NCBI GenBank assembly: GCA_037501455.1
Contig: CM074863.1
Coordinates: forward strand, 59,625,501-59,689,500
Length of the DNA stretch: 64,000 nt
Source: Lantana camara
Lineage: Eukaryota; Streptophyta; Magnoliopsida; Lamiales; Verbenaceae
Direction: 5' to 3'
The notes beneath the pieces are model-generated. The model was given only the letters and a program-made list of their open reading frames with translations. It searched no databases and was not told the DNA's origin. The position numbers were made by a program, and so were the translations under genes. Each line of letters begins with the position of its first letter. The stretch's first letter is position 1. Shown here piece after piece: positions 34,714 through 46,494 of the stretch.

Positions 34714-37291
34714 GACACTGTGACACCCCGACTCCGCGACCGTACAGGTATGACGTATGTGCGCAATTTAAATTATTTTAATTTCATATTTAATTGATGC
34801 ATATAATTGATTTATATTTTATTATTTGAAATTCTTATATGGATTATTTGAATTTATATGAGATATTTGAATTATATGTCAAAATTTGCCTCAAGTGATT
34901 TATGATATGAATTTCTATGAATTTATGATATGTGAATTTAATTCCCGAACAAGCTAATTTCGTAAATTATGTGATTTATATGAGTTAAGGATTTAATTGT
35001 ACGATTTTGGACTTAATTGAAAATTTGAATTGGACTTATTTGACACTTTTTAAAAGTTTTGGAACTAATTGAAAAATAGCCTTTTTAATAATTTTTTTTT
35101 ATTTTAATTCGTTAAATTTTTATTTTTATTTTTATTTTAATTAATTTATTATTTCTTGAATTTCATTATTCTAATGATATGCTTATTTGTTTAAATGAGA
35201 TGCGTTTGTGTTCGATTTGAGATCGAAATTTCGTGTCATTTTAACATGTTGGAGTTTTATGAGTCGTGAACTTGAATACGTGCTTGTTATTTGTTTTCGG
35301 GTTTATATGGCGGGTTTTCGGGAGTTGTTTTCATTGGGTGACCTAAAGGAGGCTAAAATGTACTTAGCGCACCTTGGGTTCCGGGTCGTGTAACTTGAGC
35401 TCGGGAATTCGGATTAGAATTCCGTCACCTCCGTTGAACTCGTTTCGATGATTTGAGTGTAATGGAACAGGCCTTGTAATTTTTCGACCTCGTTTGATAC
35501 CCCGAAATCAGCTTGTAACTTTGACTCGCGCTCATATGGCCACCTTTCACTAATTTGCACATAAGTCCCTCAATTCTTGGCCAATTGCCCTCAAACCTGG
35601 ACCCACATCTCATTAACTCAACCCTTTATCACCCCATAATCCTTCCATTTCGTTCCATACACAAGAGAAGGGAGAGAATCAGATTTTTGGAGCAGCAATA
35701 CCCATTCCCATCACTATTCACCCATTAAAGAAATTGAGCTCTAATCTTCATTTTCCTTCACCATCTTCAAAGGGTAAGCTTGTATTTGATATGTACATGA
35801 TTAAGTGGTCATTTTCATCCAAGAAAATTCTGATGTTGATCCATGTTTGATAAGGTTTTGGGCCAAGACATGAATAGTTAGGTTTTTATTCCATTTTTGA
35901 ATTTCATCACATTTCTTGGTGTTTGGCTTGAATTGGAGCTGGAATATTGATCATTTATGTTTCATTTATTGTTGAATATACCTGACTTTGGTGGTAGTTG
36001 AGGCATGAGTGAATTATCATTAATGTACTTGAGCTTTTGTTGAGATATATGCATGAATTTGATCCTTTTTTCTTCTTCTCCTTCTCTTGCTGTCAGTTTT
36101 AGCTCAGTTTGAAGAGGTTTTTATGCTGATTTTGTTAGGAATAGTGCCCTAAAAGCCGATTGTATATCCGCTTTGTGTTTTTCCTTATTGTAATCACAGA
36201 CAATCTTTGAATGAAATAACGAATTGAGGCAACACTTCTTTATATGCTCTTGTTTGGTATGTGTTTACTTTAGCTGTGCATGTATGAGAACTCCCCTATT
36301 CCTGATGACTTTATGACTCTACCATTTAGGTGAAATGGTTCATGAAACGAGCCCTATATCACATAAGTCATGATTAGTAAATTACTCCAAGCCGATGAGT
36401 CCTATAGACAGTGGGAGTGTCAACCTGACTCCTCTAAGGCTTGCTTATGGGATCACACCCTTAAGAAGGACCACCTTGTTTCATGAAGGTGCAAAGTGTA
36501 TAGTTGATACGTGTGTGATACATGAGGGTGCTTACTTTAATAAGTAAGTTCACTAAGGTGCCCCATGTGAGAACATTCCTAAATGGGAAAGGAAGTTTCT
36601 ATTTCAGGAAATGGAAACTTCCAGATTAGGAAATATCTCACGAGTCATTGATGTGATTAATTGATCCTTAGACTTGAGGTTCCTTGTCACTTTATGAGTT
36701 AACTCTGTAGTCTTAGGTATAAGCTTTAAAGGGTGTCGCCTTAGACAACTGATTCAGGGCTTATGCTGGGGCTGCACAAGTGATTCATGAAAGTGAATGA
36801 GAATCAAGAAAGGACCTACACTTTCATTTGCAAGGTGATCTCTTATTGTGTAAGTCATTCATATGCCATATGGAGTCCTTAGCCAAGGCAGTAGATCAAG
36901 ACATCAAGAAAAGGGTTTCTTGGATTGAGATCAAATGGATATGAAATGCACTTAGCTTTAAGACCGGATTATTAGGGTTCTGATTATTCCCTTGCCCTAG
37001 ATCTTGGTTGAGAGATAGTAAGTAGGAGGATTGTATCTCACATGAATCAATGACTTAAAGGTTCTGTCAAATCCGAACATTCCAATTCAGCTAGGGGTTA
37101 AACACCTGTTGCTAGACTATGGTCGTTTAATCTGTGGACTGATTAATTAATTAGTGAATTAATTAATTAGGGTCACTGCTAATTGAATTGAGAACCTAGA
37201 GGGTCACACACAATAACTTGGTTACATGAGTTGAGGCTTTAAAATGATTAAACGAGTTAATCGGGCCAAGAGGGTTCCACAGGTGTGAAAT

Positions 37292-37349
37292 CACACGTGT
37301 GGCTCACGTGAGTGACACGTGTCACTGTGACACGTGTCACACACGTGTG
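37292..37349. promoter_or_regulatory. Five consecutive G-box palindromes
   Basis: Perfect 10-bp palindromes with a CACGTG core at 37292 (CACACGTGTG), 37303 (CTCACGTGAG), 37314 and 37329 (both GACACGTGTC), and 37340 (CACACGTGTG), about 350 bp upstream of the TATA box. CACGTG is the binding core of plant bZIP and bHLH factors. The cluster is conserved in the 3' LTR at 55689-55746. Confidence 0.8.
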
Positions 37350-37694
37350 AATATATATATATATTATATATATGTATTAAATAATTAAATGTGTTAATTA
37401 TTTAATAGACTTTGGTTTAATTTTGAATTAAAAAAAAAGTCTTATTTTGGAGAAAATAATCTAGTTAATTAATTACGAATTAATTAATTAGATAAAAATA
37501 AGTTATTTATTTTATAATAAATAAAGTATAAAATTATCCAAAAATAGTTTGGATATTTTTAGCTCTCTTAAAAGTTGACTTGAATTAGAATTCAAAGTCA
37601 AAGTTGGAAAATACTTGATGATCAAGTAATAGGAGAGAGAGGAACCAAATCCTTGTCCAACAAGGAATAGGTTCGGCCGTCCCTCTCTCTTTCC

Positions 37695-37703
37695 TATATA
37701 TAG
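37695..37703 (+). promoter_or_regulatory. TATA box of copia-2 LTR promoter
   Basis: TATATATAG following a CT-rich tract, immediately before the GGGGAGCTCATGCTCCCC hairpin. Confidence 0.7.
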
Positions 37704-38091
37704 GGGAGCTCATGCTCCCCTTTAGAGCTAATTGGCAATTCTTTTGGTTCATGTGTTGAACACCTTCCTTTCTCCAAGATCAAATAAACCCTAGGTTAAG
37801 CCTAAACACTAACTAGAGAACTAGCATCCTTACTAGTTAGATTGTGATCAAGTTGGTGGACTTTCTCTAGAGACTTCAAGTTAGAAGTTTGAAGATTCGA
37901 GCTTTACCAAGGAGAGGGATTCAAGCCGCGAGAAGAGCGTTCTTGGGTGGCTTGAAACGCTTCAAGAAAGAATAAAAGAAAAGTAAGTTTTCTATCTCTA
38001 CGAATTTGGTTACACGATTGCGAGTCCAAGGTCCTTTTGTTGGGAAAATTTTTTAAATTCCGCTGCTTTCCGATTCGTGTTTTCCAACAAG

Positions 38092-38105
38092 TGGTATCAG
38101 AGCCA
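38092..38105 (+). promoter_or_regulatory. Primer-binding site of copia-2 (initiator-Met tRNA)
   Basis: TGGTATCAGAGCCA, two bases after the 5' LTR. Confidence 0.92.
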
Positions 38106-38359
38106 CCTCGTTAATCGTGTTTCTGATTCGTCTCAATTATTCTGAATTTGATAGAAATTCTTAGGCTTAGATGCGAATTAGGTATTCATGAGTTCTTTTA
38201 GAAAGCCTGAAATACGAAACTGTAATTTTTCTTGAATTTCTGAAACTGTTTTCTTAAATTGTGTTTTCGGAAACCCATTTTGATAGAAATTAATTTAATT
38301 CGTGTTTTTGAATTTTGGATTGTTTTGGTTTTTGAACTAAAAAATATGAAACACGAAAT

Positions 38360-38706
38360 CGCGTTACGAAAACGCGAGCCTGGACGTGCTAAGGCGTAGC
38401 ACGCCAGGCCCGCGCGCCCGCCCGCCCAGCAGTCCCGCAACAGCGCGGGACTGCCCGCCACTGCCGTCCGCCAGCGCCTAGGCGAGCCCGCCTGCACCTC
38501 CCGCAACCGCGCGGGGCCTCCCGGCCGTGGCCGCGGCCGCCCGCCTCGCCCAGCTGATGCGCACGACGCGCGCAAGGATGCGCGCGCACGCTGGCAGCTT
38601 ACGCTGCCGGCTGTGCGCAACGCTGGCGCGCTCGTCCGTGCGCGCGATGCTGTGCGTCAGCCGGGCTTGGTCTCGGGCGGACGTGCAGTCCGTTCCGGGC
38701 ACTTCG
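38360..38706 (+). other. GC-rich structured leader block of copia-2
   Basis: Highly GC-rich in an otherwise AT-rich element. It holds strong inverted pairs: GCCTGGACGTGCTA with TAGCACGCCAGGC (38378-38409, one bulged base), AGTCCCGC with GCGGGACT just downstream, and GGCAGC with GCTGCC near 38592. The open frames across it look like GC-driven chance frames. Confidence 0.7.
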
Positions 38707-39855
38707 TTTCGCGATCTTCATTTTCGTGTTTAGTCCAATCCAATCCCGATTTAATTTTTCTGAAAATTTTATTTATTAAATTTGAATTATTTTTGAAATA
38801 ATTGATTAAATTGAGATTTTAGAAATTTAAGCGATTTGAACTTTGGAAAAATTACAAATTTTATTTTCTGAAAATAATGAAAGAATAAAATTATTGATTT
38901 TGGAAATTAATTGGAATTTTATTGGTTTATTGTTTTTTCGGGTTTTATTGAAAAGGCTCTTGAACAAGAATTGCATCTAAGTCGTGTTTTAAGTCATTAG
39001 GATTTGAAACGGGAATTTTAATTTATTGGCTAAATTTAAATTCTCGCAAAAGCATGTTAGGTGATCATGGGTTTAGATCTATGTATGGTTTTAATTTATG
39101 CACTTGAATGGTTTAAATTGGGGTTGGAGCCCTATAGTTGCGTTTTTCAATTGAGGTTGGAGCCTCACTTATGTGCGTACCGTTATGTGATTTATTATGT
39201 GGCTTTCCATATTACTGTTTTTGAGGCCGGGGTATGCCCCGTGTAATTGTCTAAGGCCAATATGAAGATTGAGCCTTATTACTTTATGTCTTTTTCTTTT
39301 TATTGTAATTTGAGAGTAGAGATAGGTGGTGAGGTTTTATTTTCATTTTGGAGACAATGCACCCATGGAGTAAGATGGACCACATTCAAGTAACAAGGAG
39401 GCCATAAGTGAAGACCCCTCAAAATGTTAGGGAGGGGAATCTCAATTGTTAAATGTAATAGAGATAGGGCTCGTATTTTGTTACCGCTTTCCCTTATGTG
39501 ATTTGAACTGTTTATGTGGCATGTATGTTAGAACTTGTGATTGTGGAGTGGCTCCCACATATCACGCATAAGATAGGTAGAACCCATGATCATTACATGT
39601 TAGTATCATGCTAGGACATGTTATCTGTTTATGTGCTTGTTTGAAATGCATTTAAGTGTACTTGCATTAATCAAGACTAATAAAATTGGATAACATATAT
39701 GTTGGTGAGGTCGAACCGGACAACTCTCCGGTTGATTCGAAAATTCCCATTAAATATTAAGCTAATTTCGAACAAATAGGTATTTAATTCTAGATGCAAA
39801 TTTTGAATTAAATTCCTAGCATTCCATCAATAGGTTTTAAGTTTAGTAAGTAAAG

Positions 39856-40094
39856 CTAGTTATTGTCCGCGAGTCGTGGGATAGCTAGTGGAGCTTATTA
39901 GTTCTTAGTTACCTAATTGATCATTTTAAATGATCAATATTTCATGATCGATTTTAGCAAGGGCGATGTCCGCGAGTCGTGGGTCGTTCAAACTAAGTTT
40001 TGGTCATGATCTTATGATTGATGGGTCTAGCTTAACGCCTAAGTAAATATGGATGTCGCACGAGTCGTGGGTCCATATTGAAAGATAGGTGATG
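39856..40094 (+). other. Four-copy RNA-hairpin motif in the copia-2 leader
   Basis: TGTCCGCGAGTCGTGGG occurs exactly at 39864, 39967 and 40168 (the last just beyond this span, ending 40184), with a variant at 40054. Each copy can form CCGCG/CGTGG around an AGT loop. Three have outer flanking arms that differ in sequence yet pair well: 39856-39863 with 39881-39888, 39962-39966 with 39984-39988, and 40046-40053 with 40072-40079. The fourth pairs more weakly. Confidence 0.8.
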
Positions 40095-40390
40095 CAAAAA
40101 CAATTACTAAGAGTTCTAAAGGTGTTATAATTGGTAAGTTGTACCTACCTAGGGTTCTTACTGAGAATGTCCGCGAGTCGTGGGTTCGAGGTAAAATGCC
40201 TAGGATCTTAGTACCCACTGGGAAACGTGTTCCTCTTAGATCTTTGGGAATTATAGATCTTTGAAAAACAGTGGGAGCTACAATAGATTAAAAACCTTAT
40301 CTTTTGTATATCGTTATAATTCAGCATGCTCACTAGTTCTCTGTTTTACCATTTAGGTCGTAGATTATGTGATTCTCTACGTGTTTTGAA

Positions 40391-40944
40391 ATGGCAACCA
40401 AAAACCCTCTTGTATCGATCCTCGAGTCAAACAAGTTGACTGGTCCCAACTATTCTGATTGGCTGAGGAATCTAAAAATCATTTTAGATTCTGAGAAGAG
40501 AACTTATGTTCTCTTCGAAGGGGAGCCCAGTCCCGAAGGGGAGGCTCCCACTCGGGCCGAGCGGGATGCGATTCAGAAGTGGAAGGATGATAATCTCCAA
40601 GCCCGTTGCCTTATGTTGGCTAACATGTCTCCGGACTTGCAAAGACAACATGAGGCCATGGAATTTGCTTGGGAGATTTACGACCACTTAGAGCAACTTT
40701 ACCGCCCTCATGAACGTGTTACAAGGTATAACACTTCAAAGGAATTGTTCCACTTGAGAATGAGGGAAGGTTCAAGTGTCCATGAATATGGACTCAAGTT
40801 TCTTGCCCTTACTGAGAAACTTGCTTCCATGGACACGCCACTGAAAGATGAGCTTTCAGTGGATTTGTTGCTAGCTTCGCTCCCACCATCATTCAACCCA
40901 TTTGTCCTTAACTTCAACATGAATCATGCTGGTGCTACTGTAGC
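40391..40944 (+). pseudogene. copia-2 gag, 5' part
   Basis: Starts at ATG 40391 with the hallmark copia capsid N-terminus (LTGPNYSDWLRNLKIIL), encoding about 184 residues of the gag capsid. The LARD element B breaks it at 40945. The reading frame resumes in register at 51147 once B and its GTAGC duplication are discounted. The apparent extension to a stop at 40993 is LARD LTR sequence and not part of the protein. Confidence 0.92.
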
Positions 40945-41456
40945 TGTGACGCCCCGTTTTCTCGAAGGGCGTTCTTACGACATCAACAAGTAACTCTCTA
41001 CACTTGTGCGTGTTTAATTTAAGAGTTCTTGAATTATGTAATTTAATGTAAATCCAATTTAATATGTGTTCATTCGAATTATTCTAAGATTAATTGCCAA
41101 CTTGATTAATTACAAGTATATTTAACCATAACTATCTAATTTGATTTAATTCAAATTTATTCCATGAAATAATTGTCAAGTTGATTTTAAATCCATCAAG
41201 TTACTTAACTTGTTTAATTTCGGTTTACTTGAATTACTTGAGATTAATTGTCAATCATGTGTTTACGAAATGTCGTTAAATTGTACGAAAGGTTTCTAAA
41301 ATTAAATTGAATTAAACTCTAATTGGTAAATCTATCTCTTTCATTTTAATTTGTAAAATTAATTCAGAGCTTGAATGTTTATTCGTAACTTTACCAATTT
41401 TATTTACGATTATTTGTACGCGCTATTACTTGCTACGCGATAAGGATACCCGGTTG

Positions 41457-41463
41457 TATATAG
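41457..41463 (+). promoter_or_regulatory. TATA box of element B LTR promoter
   Basis: TATATAG about 30-60 bp before a pyrimidine-rich CTCTCT tract, conserved in element A. Confidence 0.65.
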
Positions 41464-42135
41464 CTTGTGCACAAGACACATTTTTCCCAATCCCTTTTCT
41501 CTCTCTCTCTCCTCTCTCACTCTCTCTCATTCCCGCGGGTCACTATGCGCGGCTTCGGTTACGAGCCCATAACTCGATCGTTTCTCGACGGAATTCAACA
41601 AACGAATAGTCCATTTCGATTATCTCGGCGAGACCGACGTAAGAGTACCAATTTCACGGCCTAACGATGAACGGTGGCGGAGTTATGGGCGGATTTCAGT
41701 AGCAGCGGCGGAGCTGTCAGACCGCCGCCACTTCGCCGGCATTTCGCGGCGGTTTCCGGCCACTTCCTTGATGCACGCGCCCCATGCCCAGACAGAGGAC
41801 TTCCAGGCGCTTCGTTTGACGTTCGAAACGCGGCCATCGGAGTAGCGAAGGCGCCGCACGCGCCGCCCAAAGCTCGCGGCGGCGGCGCGAGTTACTGTAG
41901 CAACGGCGGCAGAAACTTCGGCGGCCAACGGGGGCCTTTTCCGGCCATCTTTTGGTCTCGGGCTCTTCACGAAAGTTGTTCGGAACGACGAGAACTAGTG
42001 ACCTGTGATCAGGCGACTCCAGATTCGGTGGTTTGGCGGCGGATCGGCGGCGGCAAAGTGGCGGTGCAACGGCGGCACTAGCTCCGAGGATTTTTCCGGA
42101 AAGCTAGCCTAGGGCTTTCGAAGAGCTCATCATGG

Positions 42136-44392
42136 GTAAGTCAACACCTCTTTCGGATCGCATTTTGGTTCACCGGTTTGGAAGTAATTTGAGTTTGAAG
42201 ATTTAGGGTTTTCGTGTTCTTAGATTTCAGATCTAGGACAATCGGCTTGGAATTTCCAGAAATTGATCGAGGATTCGGAACGGGCACGAAGACTTCATTC
42301 AGGACTGATTTTTCGGGATTTTTCCGGCGACTTTTGACGGCGGCCCGGTGGCGGCCCGGCCACTTTCCGGCGGCTCCGGTGGCGGCACTCCGGCGAATTT
42401 TGGACAGAATGTTCATCTCGTTGTGGTGAGTTCAACGCCACTTTCCGTTCGTTAATCGGACACTCGGTTTATTTATTACGAATTATTTTGCGTAATTGTG
42501 ATTATTTGAATTAATTGTTTTAAGTGCAAATAAATTGGTTATTGTTGGTTTGTTGATCGAGATGTATTCCAATCGTATATGAAAACATGTGTTGAATGGA
42601 TTGTGATATGTATGAATGTTTCGATTTACAATTTGAATCCCGATGTGATGAATTTATGCTATGCGTTTAGATTTGAAGGGGTGTTAGTGTAATATTTAGA
42701 AACTAATCTTTTATGTGACTAAATGAACTTGAATGACAATTTAGAAGAACGAAGATGTTGTGATTTCTCTATATGGATTTGAGACGTTCTCAATGTTATG
42801 TTTGTTGTAAATTGTGTTTCCAATATAAAATTGAGATACATGAAAGATGTTTGAATAACTTGAGGCTTTATGCATGGTAGGAGTTAGAATTGTAATATCT
42901 TGATTTACTCTTACTACTTGAAATTGGTATATTATGAATTATGATAAATTGATAATTGTCATGCTTGTAAGTAATTAATTCCTAGTTGAATAATTGTATA
43001 AACAATTTAAACGAACAATTATGCTTAGTAATCAACTAAGGGGATGCAAGTGTAATATTTATGAAACTATGAATGTAACTTGAGCTTGTGTACCAAACAT
43101 GTTGTGAAGTTGTAAAGTATGATCTTAAGTGAATTAAATGCACTCTTTATTTGTAACAAGCATGCCATCTACGTACAATAACTTTGTATGTTTATATGAT
43201 CAAGTTGCTCTTACTTATGCACTTTATAACTCGTCATGAACTTGATACTTAATTCAAATATTATAATTGAACCCTGTGACATTGGACGATTTAATATGCA
43301 TTTTGTGAATACATTGATTTCCTAAATTGATCTTGCATCTTTGGATATGGAATTGCATGATGGTTGCTTGTAAATATGATCTTGTTGAGCATTGATATGC
43401 CTTGAATGACCACGACACCTTATCCAAGCACAACATGAACACTTATGCATAATCACGATCATGTTGAGCAACGCCGTGCGTCTTGTTTGGTTCATATAGA
43501 GTCTAAGTCTGGGTTTTTGTATGTCTTATCACAGAGTTTGGTGGTGCCGGTGGGCCTGAGGTTTAGAGTGTTTGGCCCTTCACACTCTCAGACTCTACTT
43601 TCACGAGGTGAGGTTTAGGATTTTGTATAGTTATGCGACCTATGACCTTAATATGCTGATTTCAACCCCTGCATGCGAGTATATCTATTATATACGTATG
43701 TGTTGGATATGATATGTTTATGACCTTGTGAAACAACTCTGTTTTGGAAAATTAGATATGAAAGCATATGTAAGCTGTTTCGGAAAGTTAAGTTATGTTA
43801 TGATTATGTAGCGAGATTGCCATGAAAGTTGGTATATGTTATGTTATGTTATGTGGATCCAGGAGCTGGTACGAGTGGAGACCGGCACGGCATAGGGCCG
43901 TCGGATAAGCCACTGTGCTAGTTCCATTTGAGATATCATTGCGCGACCTTAGGGCGATGAGGGAGGCGTGATATCTTGAGCCTTCGGTGTACAGCCGGGG
44001 AGGACTCTTGTGGGTTCGCTACCCCTTGAGGGTTTGTATGTATGTTATTGATGGTTAGGGCCAACGCGTGGCTCTTCCATCATTGGAGTAGAGGATGGAT
44101 TGATTCTGCTTTATGTTCTGTTCAGTTATGAGGAGTAAAGGTTGGAAGCCCGTACTCGCCGGGTATATGTTATGAATATATGGGATTTGTGAAACGGGAT
44201 AGGCTTCTCAAAATGGTTTTCCAAACTTATACTATTTTGGGTATTTCAACTGTTTTAGCGTGCAAAACCCTAATCCCGGTTCATGAGTCCACCCTTATGA
44301 TATGTGTTGTGCTCTATATATATATTGTGGGTGTGCGTTAGCCCCCTCACTCAGTCAGTTGACTGACACCTCATTTTATCTTTTAGTTGCAG
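42136..44392 (+). other. Predicted intron inside the element B LTR
   Basis: A strong donor CATGG|GTAAGTC (GT at 42136-42137) and a strong acceptor TTTTAGTTGCAG|G (AG at 44391-44392), with CTGAC as a possible branch point about 25-30 nt upstream. The same pair recurs in the 3' LTR (48387 and 50643) and in element A; similar pairs occur at corresponding places in S1, S3 and S4. Splicing is inferred. Confidence 0.5.
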
Positions 44393-44898
44393 GTTCTTTT
44401 GGCTTGAGCTAGGCGGAAGTGAGTCTTCTGAGTCACACTTGTCAGTCTAGTAGGTGTTAGGATGCATTTATCGCATACTCTACTTATTTTATGTATTTAT
44501 GTTTCACATTTGCAGATTATGTTTATGTTTTATTTAGACTTCAACCCGTGTGGGGTTAGTAAGATAGTATTTGGTTGTTACTAGATATTGATGATATTTA
44601 TGTTGTTTATTATGTTGGATTATGTATGTCGATATTCGGGATTAGGTATCTATGCTAGTTGAACCCGTCACCTGCTTTGCATGTTTTGTTTTAAATGCTT
44701 CCGCTATCTATTGTTGTTGGTTTTAATTGCTTCCGCACTCTGAGTTTTTGTCAAGTTAGATCCGCCTAGCCTAGTGTGTGAGTTGGTCTCCCGTTCGCTC
44801 TGATTCGGATTCGGGCATGGATTTCCATTTCATGTTCTGGGTCTGGGTCATAGTGCGGGGGATGTGGCATCCTCCGTTTGGGGTGTTACATCCTTAAG

Positions 44899-44910
44899 TG
44901 GTATCAGAGC
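44899..44910 (+). promoter_or_regulatory. Primer-binding site of element B (initiator-Met tRNA)
   Basis: TGGTATCAGAGC after an 8-bp spacer (TCCTTAAG). Confidence 0.92.
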
Positions 44911-46494
44911 TCTAGGTTGCAAAACCGAGCTCTTGAGTCGTGTTGAGTCTGTCTAGGTCGTACGGCATAGGAATAACTGCGCATTGCATTTGTTTGACTT
45001 GATATTTTGACCATTCGGCGTAAATTGTTTCGTGATTATATGATTGTGTGCACATTGTGACTTTGATTATGCGACATCTTGTTTTATGTGCTTTATAAAT
45101 TACAACTAATTGTTGCATTTACGTGATATACGTGTTACATTTCATTTGCATCTTTAATCCGCATGCATCGAATTTAGTGTTTGAATTTCAGGGTGTCCTA
45201 TGAGTCAACACTAAGATTTCCCTCCGTCAACACTACCTATTGGTACTATAACGAAAACACGCCATAATTCGAAGATGAAAGGATTCTTTACCAAGATCAA
45301 TGGTCATGAAAAGGTTCAGAGTTGAAGGACTGAGATTTGCTATGTTGACTTACTATCTTAAAGTCAATTGAAAGATGGAGTTTGATGAATTTTCACCTTG
45401 ATGATTCGTTTATTTGGAAGTAGTCACCTTGTTGATGGAAACGAGTTGATGTAGAAGAATCCGATCAAATACGATCCGATCAAGTTCAAGGGATGTGGAT
45501 AGGTAACCATGTTACTTAAGCAACGAGCTACAAACCATCGGTGAGTGTTGAAGGTTTTGGTGCCATTTAGAGTTAACGAACGACAAGACAAGATTGGTTG
45601 TTAGCTCTTTGGGTGTTTCTCTAAGATGAGATGGAAGACATTGTTGATGCGGGAATATAACAGTTAGATGCTGAAAGACTTTATTCAAGTTTTAGAATTA
45701 TATACCATGGATTGCTTTGGGAAGTGCTTAGCACCACGATCATCCAACGAAACTCTGAGGTAAATATCTAATTGACAAACGATTCATGGACAACTCCTTG
45801 AAGAGGAGCAGACTAAGATTTAACACATAAATGAGAATTCTTGGGAGAAACTGAGGATGATTCTAGTAGAGAAAGGATTACGGTCTAGCAAGGGGTTTGG
45901 TGATAAACAAGCGTTGTTGAGTTACCACTTTATGAAAAGACTCAAGACAAAGAGGTCCAGATGACGAGGGTTGCATCATTGTCGGCTTAATCAACTCCTA
46001 CCGCTTCATCTCAACTTCCTGTCAAGAGCTTGACATTACGGTGATCGGTACGCCAAGCATTCATGGCATTTGCATACATGCATCGTTTAAATACTCCTAC
46101 CTTGTTTTGGTTGATGTGGGTGATGACTACTGCTATTTTAATTGTGATAACTTGGATACCTGATCTAGTATTTGTAACTTGAAATTTCTACTTGTTATGA
46201 ACTGTTGCTGAAATGAATGAGTTATGTACTTATGTGAACTGTTCATGCTTATGTGATTTAAAACTCTCTTGATTGCTCACTAACTTCCCATATAACATAC
46301 ATACATACTGTAACCTTGTTTTATAGGGATTCCATCGCGATATCCCCCTTGAGTTGAGGTATGAGAGTTGAATCTATACTCAAGGGACACTGATATCAGT
46401 TGTATAAGGTACACCAAACATGCATCGCATACTTTTCGTCAAGTGTTACTATGATGTGTGTATGTATGAACAACTGATCAGTGGATTTATGTGT

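Larger units (their letters stand above)
36133..38089 (+). repeat. 5' LTR of copia-2
   Basis: TGTTAGGAATAG...TTTCCAACA. It contains a G-box palindrome cluster at 37292-37349, a TATA box at 37695-37703 and, just after it, the inverted pair GGGGAG/CTCCCC near the expected transcription start. Confidence 0.95.
40945..44890 (+). repeat. 5' LTR of element B (3946 bp)
   Basis: TGTGACGCCCCG...GGGGTGTTACA. In order: AT-rich start, TATA at 41457, a CT-rich tract, a GC-rich CCG block (about 41680-42110 and 42320-42400), splice-like sites, then a conserved 3' block. The longest frame (41674-42081, 135 codons) lies in the GC-rich block and has no recognisable domain. Confidence 0.95.

Noticed and set aside
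38198..38733. Several overlapping frames in the GC-rich copia leader
   Set aside because: Arg/Ala/Pro-rich products on both strands reflect GC content; the region sits between primer site and gag.
40945..40993. Apparent end of the copia-2 gag protein at 40993
   Set aside because: Bases from 40945 on are element B LTR, so the last residues and stop are not gag.
41674..42081. 135-codon reading frame (and antisense frames) in the GC-rich block of element B's LTRs, repeated at 47925-48332
   Set aside because: Frames open on both strands in CCG/CGG-rich DNA are expected by composition. The matching block in element A does not keep the same frame and no domain is visible.
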